Assembly (NCBI GenBank): GCA_031841125.1 | Contig: CM063113.1 | Span: 18,001,312-18,065,311, forward strand | Reading direction: 5' to 3' | Length of the DNA: 64,000 nucleotides | Source: Acanthococcus lagerstroemiae | Lineage: Eukaryota; Arthropoda; Insecta; Hemiptera; Eriococcidae | Shown here: positions 10,640 to 20,746 of the stretch, piece by piece | How the letters are laid out: the number at the start of each line of letters is the position of its first letter | How positions within the stretch are numbered: the stretch's first letter is position 1 | The notes under the pieces: model-generated | Told to the model about the DNA's origin: nothing | The model's input: the letters and a program-made list of their open reading frames with translations, nothing else | Databases searched by the model: none | Translations under genes and position numbers: made by a program

Positions 10640-13399
10640 TTATTTTTAATCAAGTTTTATAATACCGGCCCTAAGGAGATAGTTTTTCTGTACTTAATGA
10701 GACATCCAAACTTGGAAAGTTTGTGACGATTGATGATAGACCTTTGAGTTCATCGTGAAAACTTTTTTGAAATTACAATCGCGTGTTGTATTGCGAGCGA
10801 GCCTTGATCAGGTCTTCAGATGGTTTCATGATTTCTCATTACCACAGGGGTGTACGTTTCTCATTACCATATCGTTCAGCTCTGATTCTAATCAAGTTAG
10901 TTTACATTTCATATGGAATAGGTTTTTTTCCTCATTACTTTCAGCTAACCCTGTGAAAATATTCGTACTACAGCATATTACATAAGGTATTTTAATTGTC
11001 GGGAATTTAATTTTCACGGTCTTCATTTTTCCATGGTTTCGTCCAATTAAAGGTTTATGCGTGTGTGTATTGTTGCCTTAAAATGAAGGACGAATTCGAC
11101 TATAGGCTTTTAAGTAGGGTTTCGATAAAATTAGTAGATGAAGAAATCGACAAAAAAAAATCGGAAATGAAGGTCAAGATCTCATTTCTAAAATGCCCGG
11201 ATTCCCACTTTTTGAGGAATTACCGGTAGTGCGATTGATGAGGACATTATATTATGTACATTTTCGGTGTTAATTTGGCCCAATGTTCAAAAAGATTGAT
11301 TGTTACCGAGACTTACCCACTTATTTGATGAGCGTAGTCACTGCCAATGTCTTATTTTCCTCTGGAATTATTTTTCCCCCACCTGAAAAGAAGTCCGGTG
11401 GTGTTCATCTCTTGAGATAAACTTACAACTTTATCAATCAAAGAATCCTCGAGATCCAGTAATATAGGTACCTATAGAGGAGTTCCAGCGGGGGGAGGGG
11501 TGTCTGTACATTTTTATAACATTTAGAATTTCAGATCAGTATTTGGCAAACGAAAGTTCGCGAAGTGTTTTACTGCGGCCAAGTGATGAAAATTCTTAAA
11601 ATTTACGGATCCTGATCTTTCTAGCAACTAATGGAAATATATGGAGAAAGAAACTTTTCTACATTTTTCGACATTCTTCTCTCCTCGGAGACCCGAGTCA
11701 GATCAAACCAAAGTCCGTTCGGTAACTTTCACTTCGTTCGTTTTCATCTTGAATCACCGTTGACGTTCAATAAAATATCGCAGTTCGCGAGAACTTTTTC
11801 CAAGAGAAAAAAATCCATTCACAATGGGTTAAGTATCCGAGCTTATTATACCTTCGCCTGAAAAACATGAAAGCTCGCAAGCGAAACCTGTCGTGTCGTT
11901 TTACGTAAAAATAAAGCCGGTGAAAGATACCCGCTGATTGAAAAACTACACCATGTCGAATATCACTTTACCAAAAAGTAGTTAGCGATTCCTTGTCCAT
12001 TTTTTTGCACTCGATTTTTAACCAACCTTTTTAGTTTTCGCTGACGTCGGCTGACGTCTCGTATACATTATACTCGTAAAAATTTCCGGCGCTGTGATAT
12101 TGCGAACGTTGGTTATAGTCCTTTGTACTGGAAACTACTGCCTAGCTCAGAGAGAACGTCAGAGTGTCAAGATCGGAAAATTTGACTGAAAATGGTTCAA
12201 AATCTATAACAAATTGTGGCTCGAGAGTATTAGATGAACGTGAGATAGCAAGGTGCTTTCAGACCAGTTTAATGCTGAGAAATCGAACTACTATAGAAGG
12301 CGTCGAGCATACGCGTAGCGTGAACCAAAGGAAGAGGACATCCTCATGTTTTCGAGCAGGGTGAGCGAAAAACTTTTTTAATTCCCTTACCATATCTTTT
12401 ACGCGTAAAAAACATACTCGAGAGCTCCTGGCTCCTCCGATGCTATGCCTATGGTGTTGAGCAGATATGACGTTGTTGTGTAGATAGAAGGGGGCATAAT
12501 CAATTTATGGTGTTAGGTGTTACGAGGTGTAATTTTCTTAATATGTCATGCATAATTGATAGGCAACCAAGGTTATTCGTGCGCACAAACAGTTGCCTGT
12601 TGTATGTTTTGAAGGGGAAAATTTGTGGCAAAAGTTGTTTTTTCAATTCTACTGCCGTTGCAGCATGGGCGATTTCGATTAAAACAATGTTGCAAACGCA
12701 GAAGACACGTGTATCCCTCCCTCTCCCCTTTCTCTTATTATTTGCAATTAATATGTACATAGGTATATCAGTATTTATTGCCGACCCCTCCCACAATAGT
12801 TGTTTTATAACAAAACACCATTTCTTTTTTCCATCCAGTAAGATCTCACCACCTCCCCTTGTTCTGATAACAAAATCCTGTCTACTTGTAAAACAGTAGA
12901 TAAACTTATAAACAATGCTATGATTTAATGTGAAAAAAGCACAAATGAGTATAAATAAAGACGTACTGGAACTTACTGTGCGGTGGTAAATTCTGAACTC
13001 TAACCAGTCCAGCTCCTGTGAAATTAGCATATTTCATCCACAGAATCCCTACTATTATCTGAAGTACAATAGTACATATAATATGAAGGATGAAATGGAG
13101 AATAATCCAATCTATGTGTTTCAAACTACTACTTTACCGTATCAAAGAGGTTGGAAGGAGAGCAGAAGGTTTCATATTTTGCACCAGGGCACTGTGGGAA
13201 ACTAAAGTCGTGGTTATTCTTTCTAGAAAGTGGCACAGAGTTTGGTGGGGGCATTGCCTATCCCTGTTGTGGTTCTCTTTCAACAACTTCTTAGTTCTTA
13301 GTTGTGGGCTGTCTCTACTCTGGCATCAGTGCTTCTACATGTGTACCTCCTGCACTAAATCTAATGAGGCATATTGTCTCCAGGGTTACTAACCTTAAA
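10640..13399. other. No recognisable gene
   Basis: This is mostly single-copy sequence. Bases 11,500-12,400 are CpG-bearing. The minus-strand frame at 12,500-13,030 (176 codons) is the longest in the window, but it overlaps a plus-strand frame of 130 codons. It has no recognisable domain and follows local composition. I do not call a gene. Confidence 0.4.
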
Positions 13400-13503
13400 G
13401 GCTCCACTACAGAAGCGGCAACTTACGGGCTACTAACAACCAACTAAAAAAAAATTGGCATTATTGCTAGTTGCTCACAAGTTGCCTCTTATGTAGTTGA
13501 GCC
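13400..13503. mobile_element. Short foldback MITE, 104 bp
   Basis: The left end GGCTCCACTACAGAAG pairs with the right end CTTATGTAGTTGAGCC, and the match continues inward (GGCAACTTACGGGC against GCTCACAAGTTGCC). About 25 of the first 31 positions match. The arms occupy most of the element, with a poly-A loop near 13,445. No open frame and no clear target duplication are visible. Confidence 0.65.
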
Positions 13504-13686
13504 CAAAGAATTGTCCCTCGGTGCTAAGAATTTTCCAAACACCTTTCAAAACATAAAGATATATTGAGGGATAATTTGATTAAATGCAAAACATTAACGG
13601 AAATCTTAGTAAAAGTCCCTTTCAGAAGGTTTTCGAGTATTGTCTGCTTAATGGCAACTTAGTATTGAAAAATGACCGAAGTGGAA

Positions 13687-14599
13687 TATACAGGGTGGGC
13701 CATAAAGAACGCATGAATTTGAAAGAATCAGGAAACAACAATAATGAATTGTTTGTGAATGAAAAAAAAAATGCAACGTGCTTCCAAAGGTATGCCATTT
13801 TATGTACAGTAGCAGTCAACATATCTGAGTGGTCAGGCAATGTGCGCGCATGGTTTGATGAAAACCATTGTAAGTGTGAATCCATTATCACCATACGCAG
13901 CAAAAATATCGCGAATTAACTACAGAGGCACAACAAAGTGCCCGATCACAATAGGATTGTAAGACAGGTGAGTAATTTCTGTGAAACTGTTGCATCGATA
14001 AAAAAAAAGTCGCCCATTGGCGGCGATCAGTATGCACAGCCAGCAATGTGAAACGAGTGGAACAAGCTGTTATGCGTAGTCCGTAGTCCGACACACTCTG
14101 CCCATAAACAGTCTCTCGCCCTGTTCGACAGCCTCATATGCTGTCAGATAATGGGTTGTGCGAACAGGGCGAGACACTGTTTACAGGTGGAGCATGTCGG
14201 ACTATGCATAACAGCTTGTTCCACTCGTTTCACATTGCTCGATGTGCGTACTGATCGCCGCCGAAGTGGCGACTTTTTTTGTCGATACAACAGTTTCACA
14301 GAAATTACTCACCCATCTTAAAATCCTATTGTGATCGGGCACTTTGTTGTGCCTCTGTAGTTTCAATTCGCGATATTTTTGCTGTGTATGGTGATAATGG
14401 ATTCACGCTTACAATGGTTTTCATCAAACCATGCGCGCACATTGCCTGACCACTGAGACATGTTGACTGCTACTGTACATAAAATGGCATACCTTTGGAA
14501 GCACATTGAATTTTTTTTTTTATTCATTTGCGAACAATTCATTTTTATCGTTTCCTGATCCTTTCAAATTCATGCGTTCTTTATGGCCCACCCTGTATA
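13687..14599. mobile_element. 913-bp palindromic (foldback) transposon-like element
   Basis: The left end TATACAGGGTGGGCC (13,687-13,701) is an exact inverted match to the right end GGCCCACCCTGTATA (14,585-14,599). The arms stay complementary inward for more than 400 bp each. They share GAACGCATGAATTTGAAAG, GTACAGTAGCAGTCAACAT, AACCATGCGCGCACATTGCC, AACGAGTGGAACAAGCTG and TCTCGCCCTGTTCG. The turn is at about 14,131-14,156. Ends in TA/TACAGGG with flanking TA fit a Tc1/mariner-like TA target, but this is inference. Small indels separate the arms, and short frames inside are strand shadows. Confidence 0.9.
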
Positions 14600-17500
14600 A
14601 TGCTGGGAAACAAAATCAGAAAAAATAATGGTAGTTTGATATTGTAGAATTGTTGTGGTATGTAACTCTCATTTAAGCTGTTTGGGAAAAGAGACCTAAC
14701 TTTCAAAAATAGCTCTGAGCTACTTTATGTTTTCAAATTTAAAGATTGCAATTTGGAAATACAATGTACAATTATTCTAAATAATTAATACTCTGATGAT
14801 ACCTAATGAAGCCTCTATAACAATCTTTGAATCCTTTGTTGGCAGTTGCGGTTTCTGACGCGCGACTTTCCTGAGCAGTTTAGTCGGGGTAGTTTGCCGT
14901 TGCTTTCCCTACAGTTTGTTGCATTAGAGTTTTCCTTCTCTGTGCTGAAGAGTGTGCAGTTGCAGTTCGCTTACTAGCCACATGTTTCACGACGTTGAGT
15001 AAGCTAGCAACAACGTGCACCCAACAGTCTCAATCTTTTAGATCCGGTGGTAACACGCCATGTGATTGTAATGCCTTGTTTGTTCGAACTGTCGGGGTGA
15101 CAGGGCGTCCCTTACTTTGCAACTGTTGGATACATTTAGCTGAATTATGATTGTAAGTGATAATAGTTGGGATCATTTCGAGTATCACACTGCTTTGACG
15201 CTACTGTCTAAAAATGGGGAATAAGTGAAAAGCATGAATGGATGCGAACGAGACCCTTTAAACCCTCGGCCCCCCGACCATGTTAAATCCCCTGCTGATC
15301 CAATAAGAAAATGCATTTAAAAAAAAAAACTGTTACATGTTCTTGCCCTTAAAAAATAACTCATAACTTTCACAAATTAGAAGTCAAGTTTCTATAAAGT
15401 TACATTCCACAATCATTTTCATCACTTTCACATTCGAAGTCCAATTTTGTGACTTTCTTCCCATTATTGAAAACCTCAACTGTGATGAAAAAAGAAAACC
15501 AGCTGCACGGTTACCACGCTTTTAAAGCAGTCGAAAACATGGTTGAGGATTTTTGAGGATTGTAGATGAGAAATTTGAGAAATGTGGATTTCTGGGTATT
15601 CTGTTCTGGCAAGCCTGGCTCTCTCAGTGTTACCGGGATTGATGGATTTGCAAACACGTGATGCAGTAGTATCCACCGCGCAAAGACAAAATATAACGTG
15701 TTTTGCGTGTCTTTTGATTCAGTTTTATGTACGCGATCAATATTCATTGACTACCTATTCATCTGTTGAAATTGGCATTTGAAGAAGGAAAAGGTGACTT
15801 TTGTCGGAAGAGAGTCTCTCTGAGAAATGTCATTTGAAATACCACAGCAAAAAATGCGCATAGAAAAATCAGAAAAAAAGAAGAAACAATGTTTCACTAT
15901 TCGATTTAATCATTAAAAATTGACCCCTCTTGATAGATTCTTGAAACCTCGCACCACGGAAGGAACCTATACAAATTGCATCTCAAGCTATTTTAAACGT
16001 GAAACTTTTTCTGTTTATTTCCTAGGATTCTTTCGAACATAGAATTTATTCATTATTTTTTCTGAAAGGGCCGAATGTACCACCCGCAAAACCGTACAGA
16101 AGTGCTTTCTGTACCCTAAATTACATTTTTCGTCGTATTGTAGTACTGTAGCTTAAAAATTACGTATTAAACCGGCTGATTTTTAAACTCCGTTTTTCCC
16201 ATGTTAATGTGTCAGAATTAGCACTTGTGATTCCGTAGTTAACAAAGTACATACGAAAGTAACGCAAAATATCATTTTCTCGATGGGAAGCATCTGTATC
16301 CACCCTCCCCCATCCTTTGGGAAAGCATTGAAAATTTTTAATTCTTTCATGTTTCAGCTCTTATCTCAAGGAGGTATCTTTCAGCTGCCCCTTTATTCTT
16401 GATTACTGTGCTTAAACAGTGAAGGTTGATTGAATTGAACTGACCGAAAAAGGCGCACTGCACTTTCATATGGCTCTCTAGTGTTGTTAATTGTTGTTAT
16501 GTGGTAATGTGGTACCCGTTAACTGCATTGAGGTAACGCAGAAAGCTCTTCATGGAAGCACTGCGAGGCTCCCGCAGAGGATGCACGGGAAATTGTGAAG
16601 CGAAAGGTATTGCTACACAGTCTTTGCAACTTCTTTTTCAAAACTGCAGTCAGTAAACTGCAGAAACTGCCGCGTCGCGGTCCATAAAACGGAACGAGTA
16701 TGCTCGCCATTATTCTTTCTTTCATTATATTTTTTATTCGCGAGCCTGGAAAATATTAGAGATAAGTACTTAGAAACATTTCAAGCGCGGTATTAATTTC
16801 AAAAAGCTAAAAAGTTCCATAAGAAAACGGTGCCTGTATTTCTTTTCGAAGTCAGAAGCTCATTTTCATTTATTTTTTTCCCCGCGTTCTTTTTTTCTCT
16901 TTTGCTCTGTTCCATCAGGTATTTCATCGCGCTCGTTTATTTACTTTATTAAGTAAGAGTTTTAAACAGGACTTATGTATACGATGTACCACACTCTTTT
17001 ATAAATGGATAAATGCTCCGTTGAGTTCGTACATAAATGTAGATATTGTACAGTGGAAAATAAATGAACGTTTTCATTTGAAATGACATACACATCTGGA
17101 TACTTTATGGATGCCTTAAGCTGATTAGGTTAAGGTTGAATTTGTCTGGCAGAGTATTTAAGTACCTACGAAACGAAGTTATGTAAATGCGACGGATTAG
17201 GATCGAATAATTTCGGGGTTCCGTTCAACTTACAACTGCTTTGAGAGAGGACACGGCAAAAGTGACACGAATATAAAAAAGTGATATCCAGACGTGATCT
17301 GAGTCTGATTGTAATCCGAAGTGCTGGGGGACAGGTTTTGTGAGTACCCAGATCCGCAGACAGACCAAATTTGTACGGCTGTCTAATAAAATCTAAAAGC
17401 CCGTTGATACCCTTCCCTCCTTCTAGAGAAAAAAATCTATGCCCTATAGTAACTATCTTTACTATGAATGAAAAGTTGAGATCAAAGGACCAAGATTTTT

Positions 17501-17712
17501 TCAGCTTTCGCCGTATCGTGTCAAGTATTAAGAAAAGAAAGATAGAACCGGATTGTAAAATCCTCAAATTATCTAACAATCAACACCTGCCTCTAGCATC
17601 TCTTATGAAAAAACTGAGTGCAGAGTCAAGATCCTTCCAGCAAGGCCGAGAAGGGGATGGGATGTCTATTTTTGAAATAACCAAGAATGTCAGGCACAAT
17701 CAATTTTGATAT
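14600..17712. other. No recognisable gene
   Basis: Bases 14,850-15,125 are less AT-rich and CpG-bearing, with no repeat partner in the window. The rest is AT-rich single-copy DNA with a short poly-A run near 15,320. Overlapping frames on both strands at 17,166-17,709 (137 and 112 codons) have no recognisable domain. Confidence 0.4.
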
Positions 17713-18015
17713 TGATTGGGTTCGGGTTCTGTTTCTTCAGTTTTTGAAGGGTTCGAATTTTCCTTTTATAGTTTGATTCTGGCTCAGGTTCGAGGTTGAG
17801 ATATTTTGGGGGCCGAATTCTTTATGGTTCAGGTTTGGGTTCTATAAAGTTTGGATTCAGTTTTAGGGTTTTTAGAAATCGTGTTTGGTTTCTGTATAGA
17901 CTCCAGATTCGGGTTCGCGTTCGGGTTCGGAATTGGGTATGGGTTTGGGTTCAGTTTGTTTTGGAGTTTGGTAACGGGTTCGGGTTCAGGTTGGAGGTTT
18001 TCAAGATCCGGGTTC
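17713..18015 (+). repeat. Degenerate GGGTTC-type simple DNA, block 1
   Basis: The words GGTTCGGGTTC, GGGTTTGGGTTC and GGTTCAGGTT recur with point changes over about 300 bp, giving a purine-T strand bias. The unit is 6 bases on average, but no run is perfect for long. The predicted peptides rich in F, G, V and R (or N, P, E on the other strand) come from this repeat. A related block lies at 19,066-19,230. Confidence 0.75.
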
Positions 18016-18089
18016 ATGTTCTTTGTGGGACCGTGGTTACGGTCGACCACTTTGGAGGCTGGCCCCCTTGAGCAACCCCTGAGCTCCAC

Positions 18090-18245
18090 TCAGAATCGCC
18101 GGCCGGTTGGGAATCGTACTAAAGCGAGTTGTCGCCGCAGCCATCTACTGGTTCTCAGCGCGCCGGCCCCTGACGTTCACAGCGATTTCTCAGCCGAAAC
18201 GGGGCGCAGCAAGAGCGGAGGAGTAGACTCCAACAAGAAACCGCA
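18090..18245 (+). repeat. Dispersed GC-rich repeat, copy 2
   Basis: This is the partner of the sequence at 1-135, in the same orientation, starting CGCCGGCCGGTTGGG and ending near AAGAGCGGAGGAGTA. It sits between the GGGTTC block and an RTE fragment. It contains a clear CpG excess. No polymerase III boxes are evident. Confidence 0.65.
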
Positions 18246-18372
18246 ATAAAGAACTACACCAGTACAGATGGTAACTAGTATTATTCCAATCAAAAGAAGC
18301 GCTAATTACCCAATGTTATGCAACGTCGTATAACTGTAACAAACTTTATAAGCGAGTATAGCCACATTCTTC

Positions 18373-19003
18373 AAAGTTTGATTTTGTTTTTCCTCCTCCC
18401 GTGAGGGGCCAAGGCTCCATCCGGCGGCCACTCCCGAACTCCCTCCGGTGGCCCTGTGTATTTTGTCGAAGTCTTAAAACTTGATTATCTTCTTAGGAGT
18501 AGGCTCCACGATGGTGTCGGTACTCCATGGCCCATATAGGGCGAAGGTCTCCTGTAGGCGATCCCATTCTTTTCTATTTTCTGCAATTATTCTGTAGTTT
18601 TCTGTGGTTAGAAATGTATGTATGTCGTCTCCCCATCTGGTTTTTTGATGCCCTGTTTTTCGTTTTCTATTAGGCTTATGCGAGAATGTGGTATGGTAGG
18701 TCCATCGGTCGTCCATAAGTCTTGCTATGTGTGCTGCCCAACCTCCATTTTTTTTTCTTGATATACCTTACTGCTTCTTTATTTTTTAGCTTTTCCTTTA
18801 TTTTCTCGATTGGTACTCGGTGTCTTCTTTTAATATTTAGTATTGATCTCTCAATTGCATTTTGGGTGGATTGGAAGTTTTTAAGACTCGGGTCATGTTT
18901 CTCAAGGTTTGACTTTTTTTTCTCCTCCCGTGAGTGGCCAATACCCCATCCGATGGCCACTTTCGGACTCCCTCTGGTGGCACCGTGTATTTTGTCGAAG
19001 TAC
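18373..19003. repeat. Pair of about 100-bp direct repeats around an RTE fragment
   Basis: Copy a (18,373-18,475) and copy b (18,902-19,003) share TTTTCTCCTCCCGTGAG or close forms, GGCCA, CCATCCG-GGCCACT and TGTATTTTGTCGAAGT. Relative to the minus-strand RT remnant between them, copy a lies just after the stop codon. It is therefore probably the 3' untranslated end of that LINE. Copy b would then be the 3' end of an adjacent earlier copy. Confidence 0.7.
18474..18880 (-). pseudogene. RTE-type non-LTR retrotransposon, reverse transcriptase C-terminus (broken)
   Basis: On the minus strand the reading starts with TQNAIERSILNIKRRHRVP and IEKIKEKLKNKE. After a frame change near 18,716 it continues as DDRWTYHTTF, KTRWGDDIHTFL and NRKEWDRLQETFALYG. 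This order matches the C-terminal region of BovB/RTE reverse transcriptases: the TQ-A-ER-ML helix, KW-WAGH-AR-DDRWT, a KTRW-DDI segment and a W-RLGE-like end. The catalytic palm and the endonuclease are absent. It is a 5'-truncated, frameshifted LINE remnant, ending next to its probable 3' untranslated repeat. Confidence 0.8.
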
Positions 19004-19065
19004 GTACAAATAAAAAATTTGGATGTCTCCCCTCCACTCCCTTATAGGGTATGAGTTTGAGATTT

Positions 19066-19230
19066 CTAGGGTTCGTGTTTTTTCCCACAAAGTTTGGACT
19101 TGGATTCAGAGATCGGGTTTGGCTTTTTGTATGCGTTAGGGTACAGGTATAAGCATGAGTTCGGGTTGGGACCCATGCTTAGGCTTAGGCTTTTCAGCTT
19201 TCGGCTTTGGTTTCTATAAGATTCGAACTC
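19066..19230 (+). repeat. Degenerate GGGTTC-type simple DNA, block 2
   Basis: Words such as GAGTTCGGGTTGGG, ATCGGGTTTGG and GCTTAGGCTTAGGC repeat loosely. The composition matches block 1 at 17,713-18,015. The two blocks are separated by the dispersed repeat and the RTE fragment, so they may once have been one tract. Confidence 0.5.
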
Positions 19231-19658
19231 AGGGCTTATAAAAGTTGAATTTTTATATTTTCTTTTAAAGTTCGTGTTTGTTTTCATGTTTGGACTCATA
19301 GACAAGCAGAAATAAATTCAAAAAAACAGAGCCCGAACCGGAAGCCGATTTTAAAAAACCCTCCACTGGCAGAACTACACCCGATAAAAATTGATTTTTC
19401 CGGGTCTTACAGTTTGTTTTCTGGCTCTCGATTTCTTATTTCTTTCCTTTCGTTTTATTTTTCGTGATGGGGAGGGGTAGGTTTGATTTTGGATTCGATT
19501 TCAATGTCTTTGGCCTCTGATGTATGCAGATAGTATTGTTTTTGGTCAGAACGTTTTCGAGAGCTATCCATTCATAAGTAACTTTTAACTGCTCTGATGA
19601 AAGAGTAATATGTGAAAATGTTCTCTAAACAAATATATAATTAAATTTTGGTCTTATT

Positions 19659-20098
19659 TTGGATGTATTTAATACCGGAATCGTGCCCGTCTTAACTTAT
19701 GAAATTCGAACCTGGTCCCTAAGTACGAAAACAATAAATAAACTCAAAACCATGCAAAACGCACTAGGACATTTAATTCTGAATGTAAAAAGAAATGACC
19801 ACACAAAAATAGAAACTATCAAAAAGAAACTAAGTGGAAACTTCGATACTGTGGAACTCATCCGAAATATTAAATAGAAATGGGCAGGCCATATTTCCCG
19901 CCTCGAAGACGACTGGTGGACCTACAAAACAACCTTTTGGCAACTTTGGAGCAAAAAAGAAGGAAGGAAAGGCAAAGGACTAGATGGAAAGACGAAATAA
20001 ATAAATTCATTACAAACATTTCTAAACAGTGGCCCGGCACAGAACAGAATGGAATCACTTATGGGAAACGTTGCTCGGTACGGGGCTGGGAGTAATGG
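19659..20098 (+). pseudogene. RTE-type retrotransposon, reverse transcriptase C-terminus (broken)
   Basis: The plus-strand reading gives FNTGIVPVLTYEIRTWSLS, then KTINKLKTMQNALGHLIL. A stop at the codon before KWAGHISRLEDDWWTYKTTF interrupts it. A further frame change follows, with a basic KERQRTRWKDEINKF segment in another frame. This is the region after the RT palm in BovB/RTE elements (the VLTYG-TW motif, then TQ-A-ER and the WAGH motif). The copy is 5'-truncated and carries at least two disabling changes. Its 3' flank does not resemble the 3' flank of the minus-strand copy at 18,474-18,880. Confidence 0.8.
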
Positions 20099-20155
20099 GG
20101 CCCCACTTAAAATGTAAAATGAAAAATGTAAAATTCTCCCAACGAAGGTATCGCG

Positions 20156-20746
20156 TCACGAGAAAACATATCTTAGGGTGATGAAGGTTGAAATTGAGAT
20201 TTTGGTTAATTTTTGTCGAAGTAGGCCCGGGAAATCCAATACAACTTACCGCAAGTCTCTAGCTCTTTTCCCAATTGATATATAGCGTTTTGAAATCAGA
20301 GCATTTCAAATCGTAATTTTCAAAAATTTAATGGCCGAACGTTACTCCGTTTTTTCTCCCATGACTGCCGTGAAACCTCGTTACAAATAAAAAATTCTGA
20401 ACAACGTTTCCGTCGGCGCAATAAGCTTCACTTGCATGGTGCGCAGGAGAAACTGGATTAAAAATAATGAAAGTGTTTCCCGAGAGATGGCGCTTGTGAA
20501 GTTCCTGTAGGAAGCGTATTCCCAGAACTTCATCGTCACACTATATTATAGACATGTAAGTCCTTTTTTAGCATGCTATCAATGACTGGTAAAAATGTCG
20601 ATTAAGCCTCCACAAGTTGATACAGTGTTGCCAAAAAGGCGAACAACAAATTACCGTTGAAAACACAATGTCACCAAAAATTAGTTTTTTACCCTATTTT
20701 TACTTCTGCTGCAGAATTAGGATTTTCACCTTAAGGTATGTTTTCT
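20156..20746 (+). mobile_element. Family B nonautonomous TIR element, copy 2 (near full length)
   Basis: The left end is CACGAGAAAACATATCTTAG and the right end, in reverse complement, is AGAAAACATACCTTAAGGTG. The terminal repeat is therefore about 20 bp around GAAAACATAYCTTARGGTGA. The interior aligns with the copies at 8,144, 25,332 and 33,438. About 590 bp without a transposase frame fits a nonautonomous DNA transposon. The superfamily is not settled; a 4-bp ATTT target duplication is suggested by copy 4. Confidence 0.85.

Noticed and set aside
12500..13030. 176-codon minus-strand frame, longest in the window
   Set aside because: A 130-codon frame overlaps it on the opposite strand. There is no domain, signal or splice context that I can support.
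17713..18015. Telomeric repeat tract
   Set aside because: The word is GGGTTC-like and irregular. It is neither TTAGG nor TTAGGG, and it is internal.
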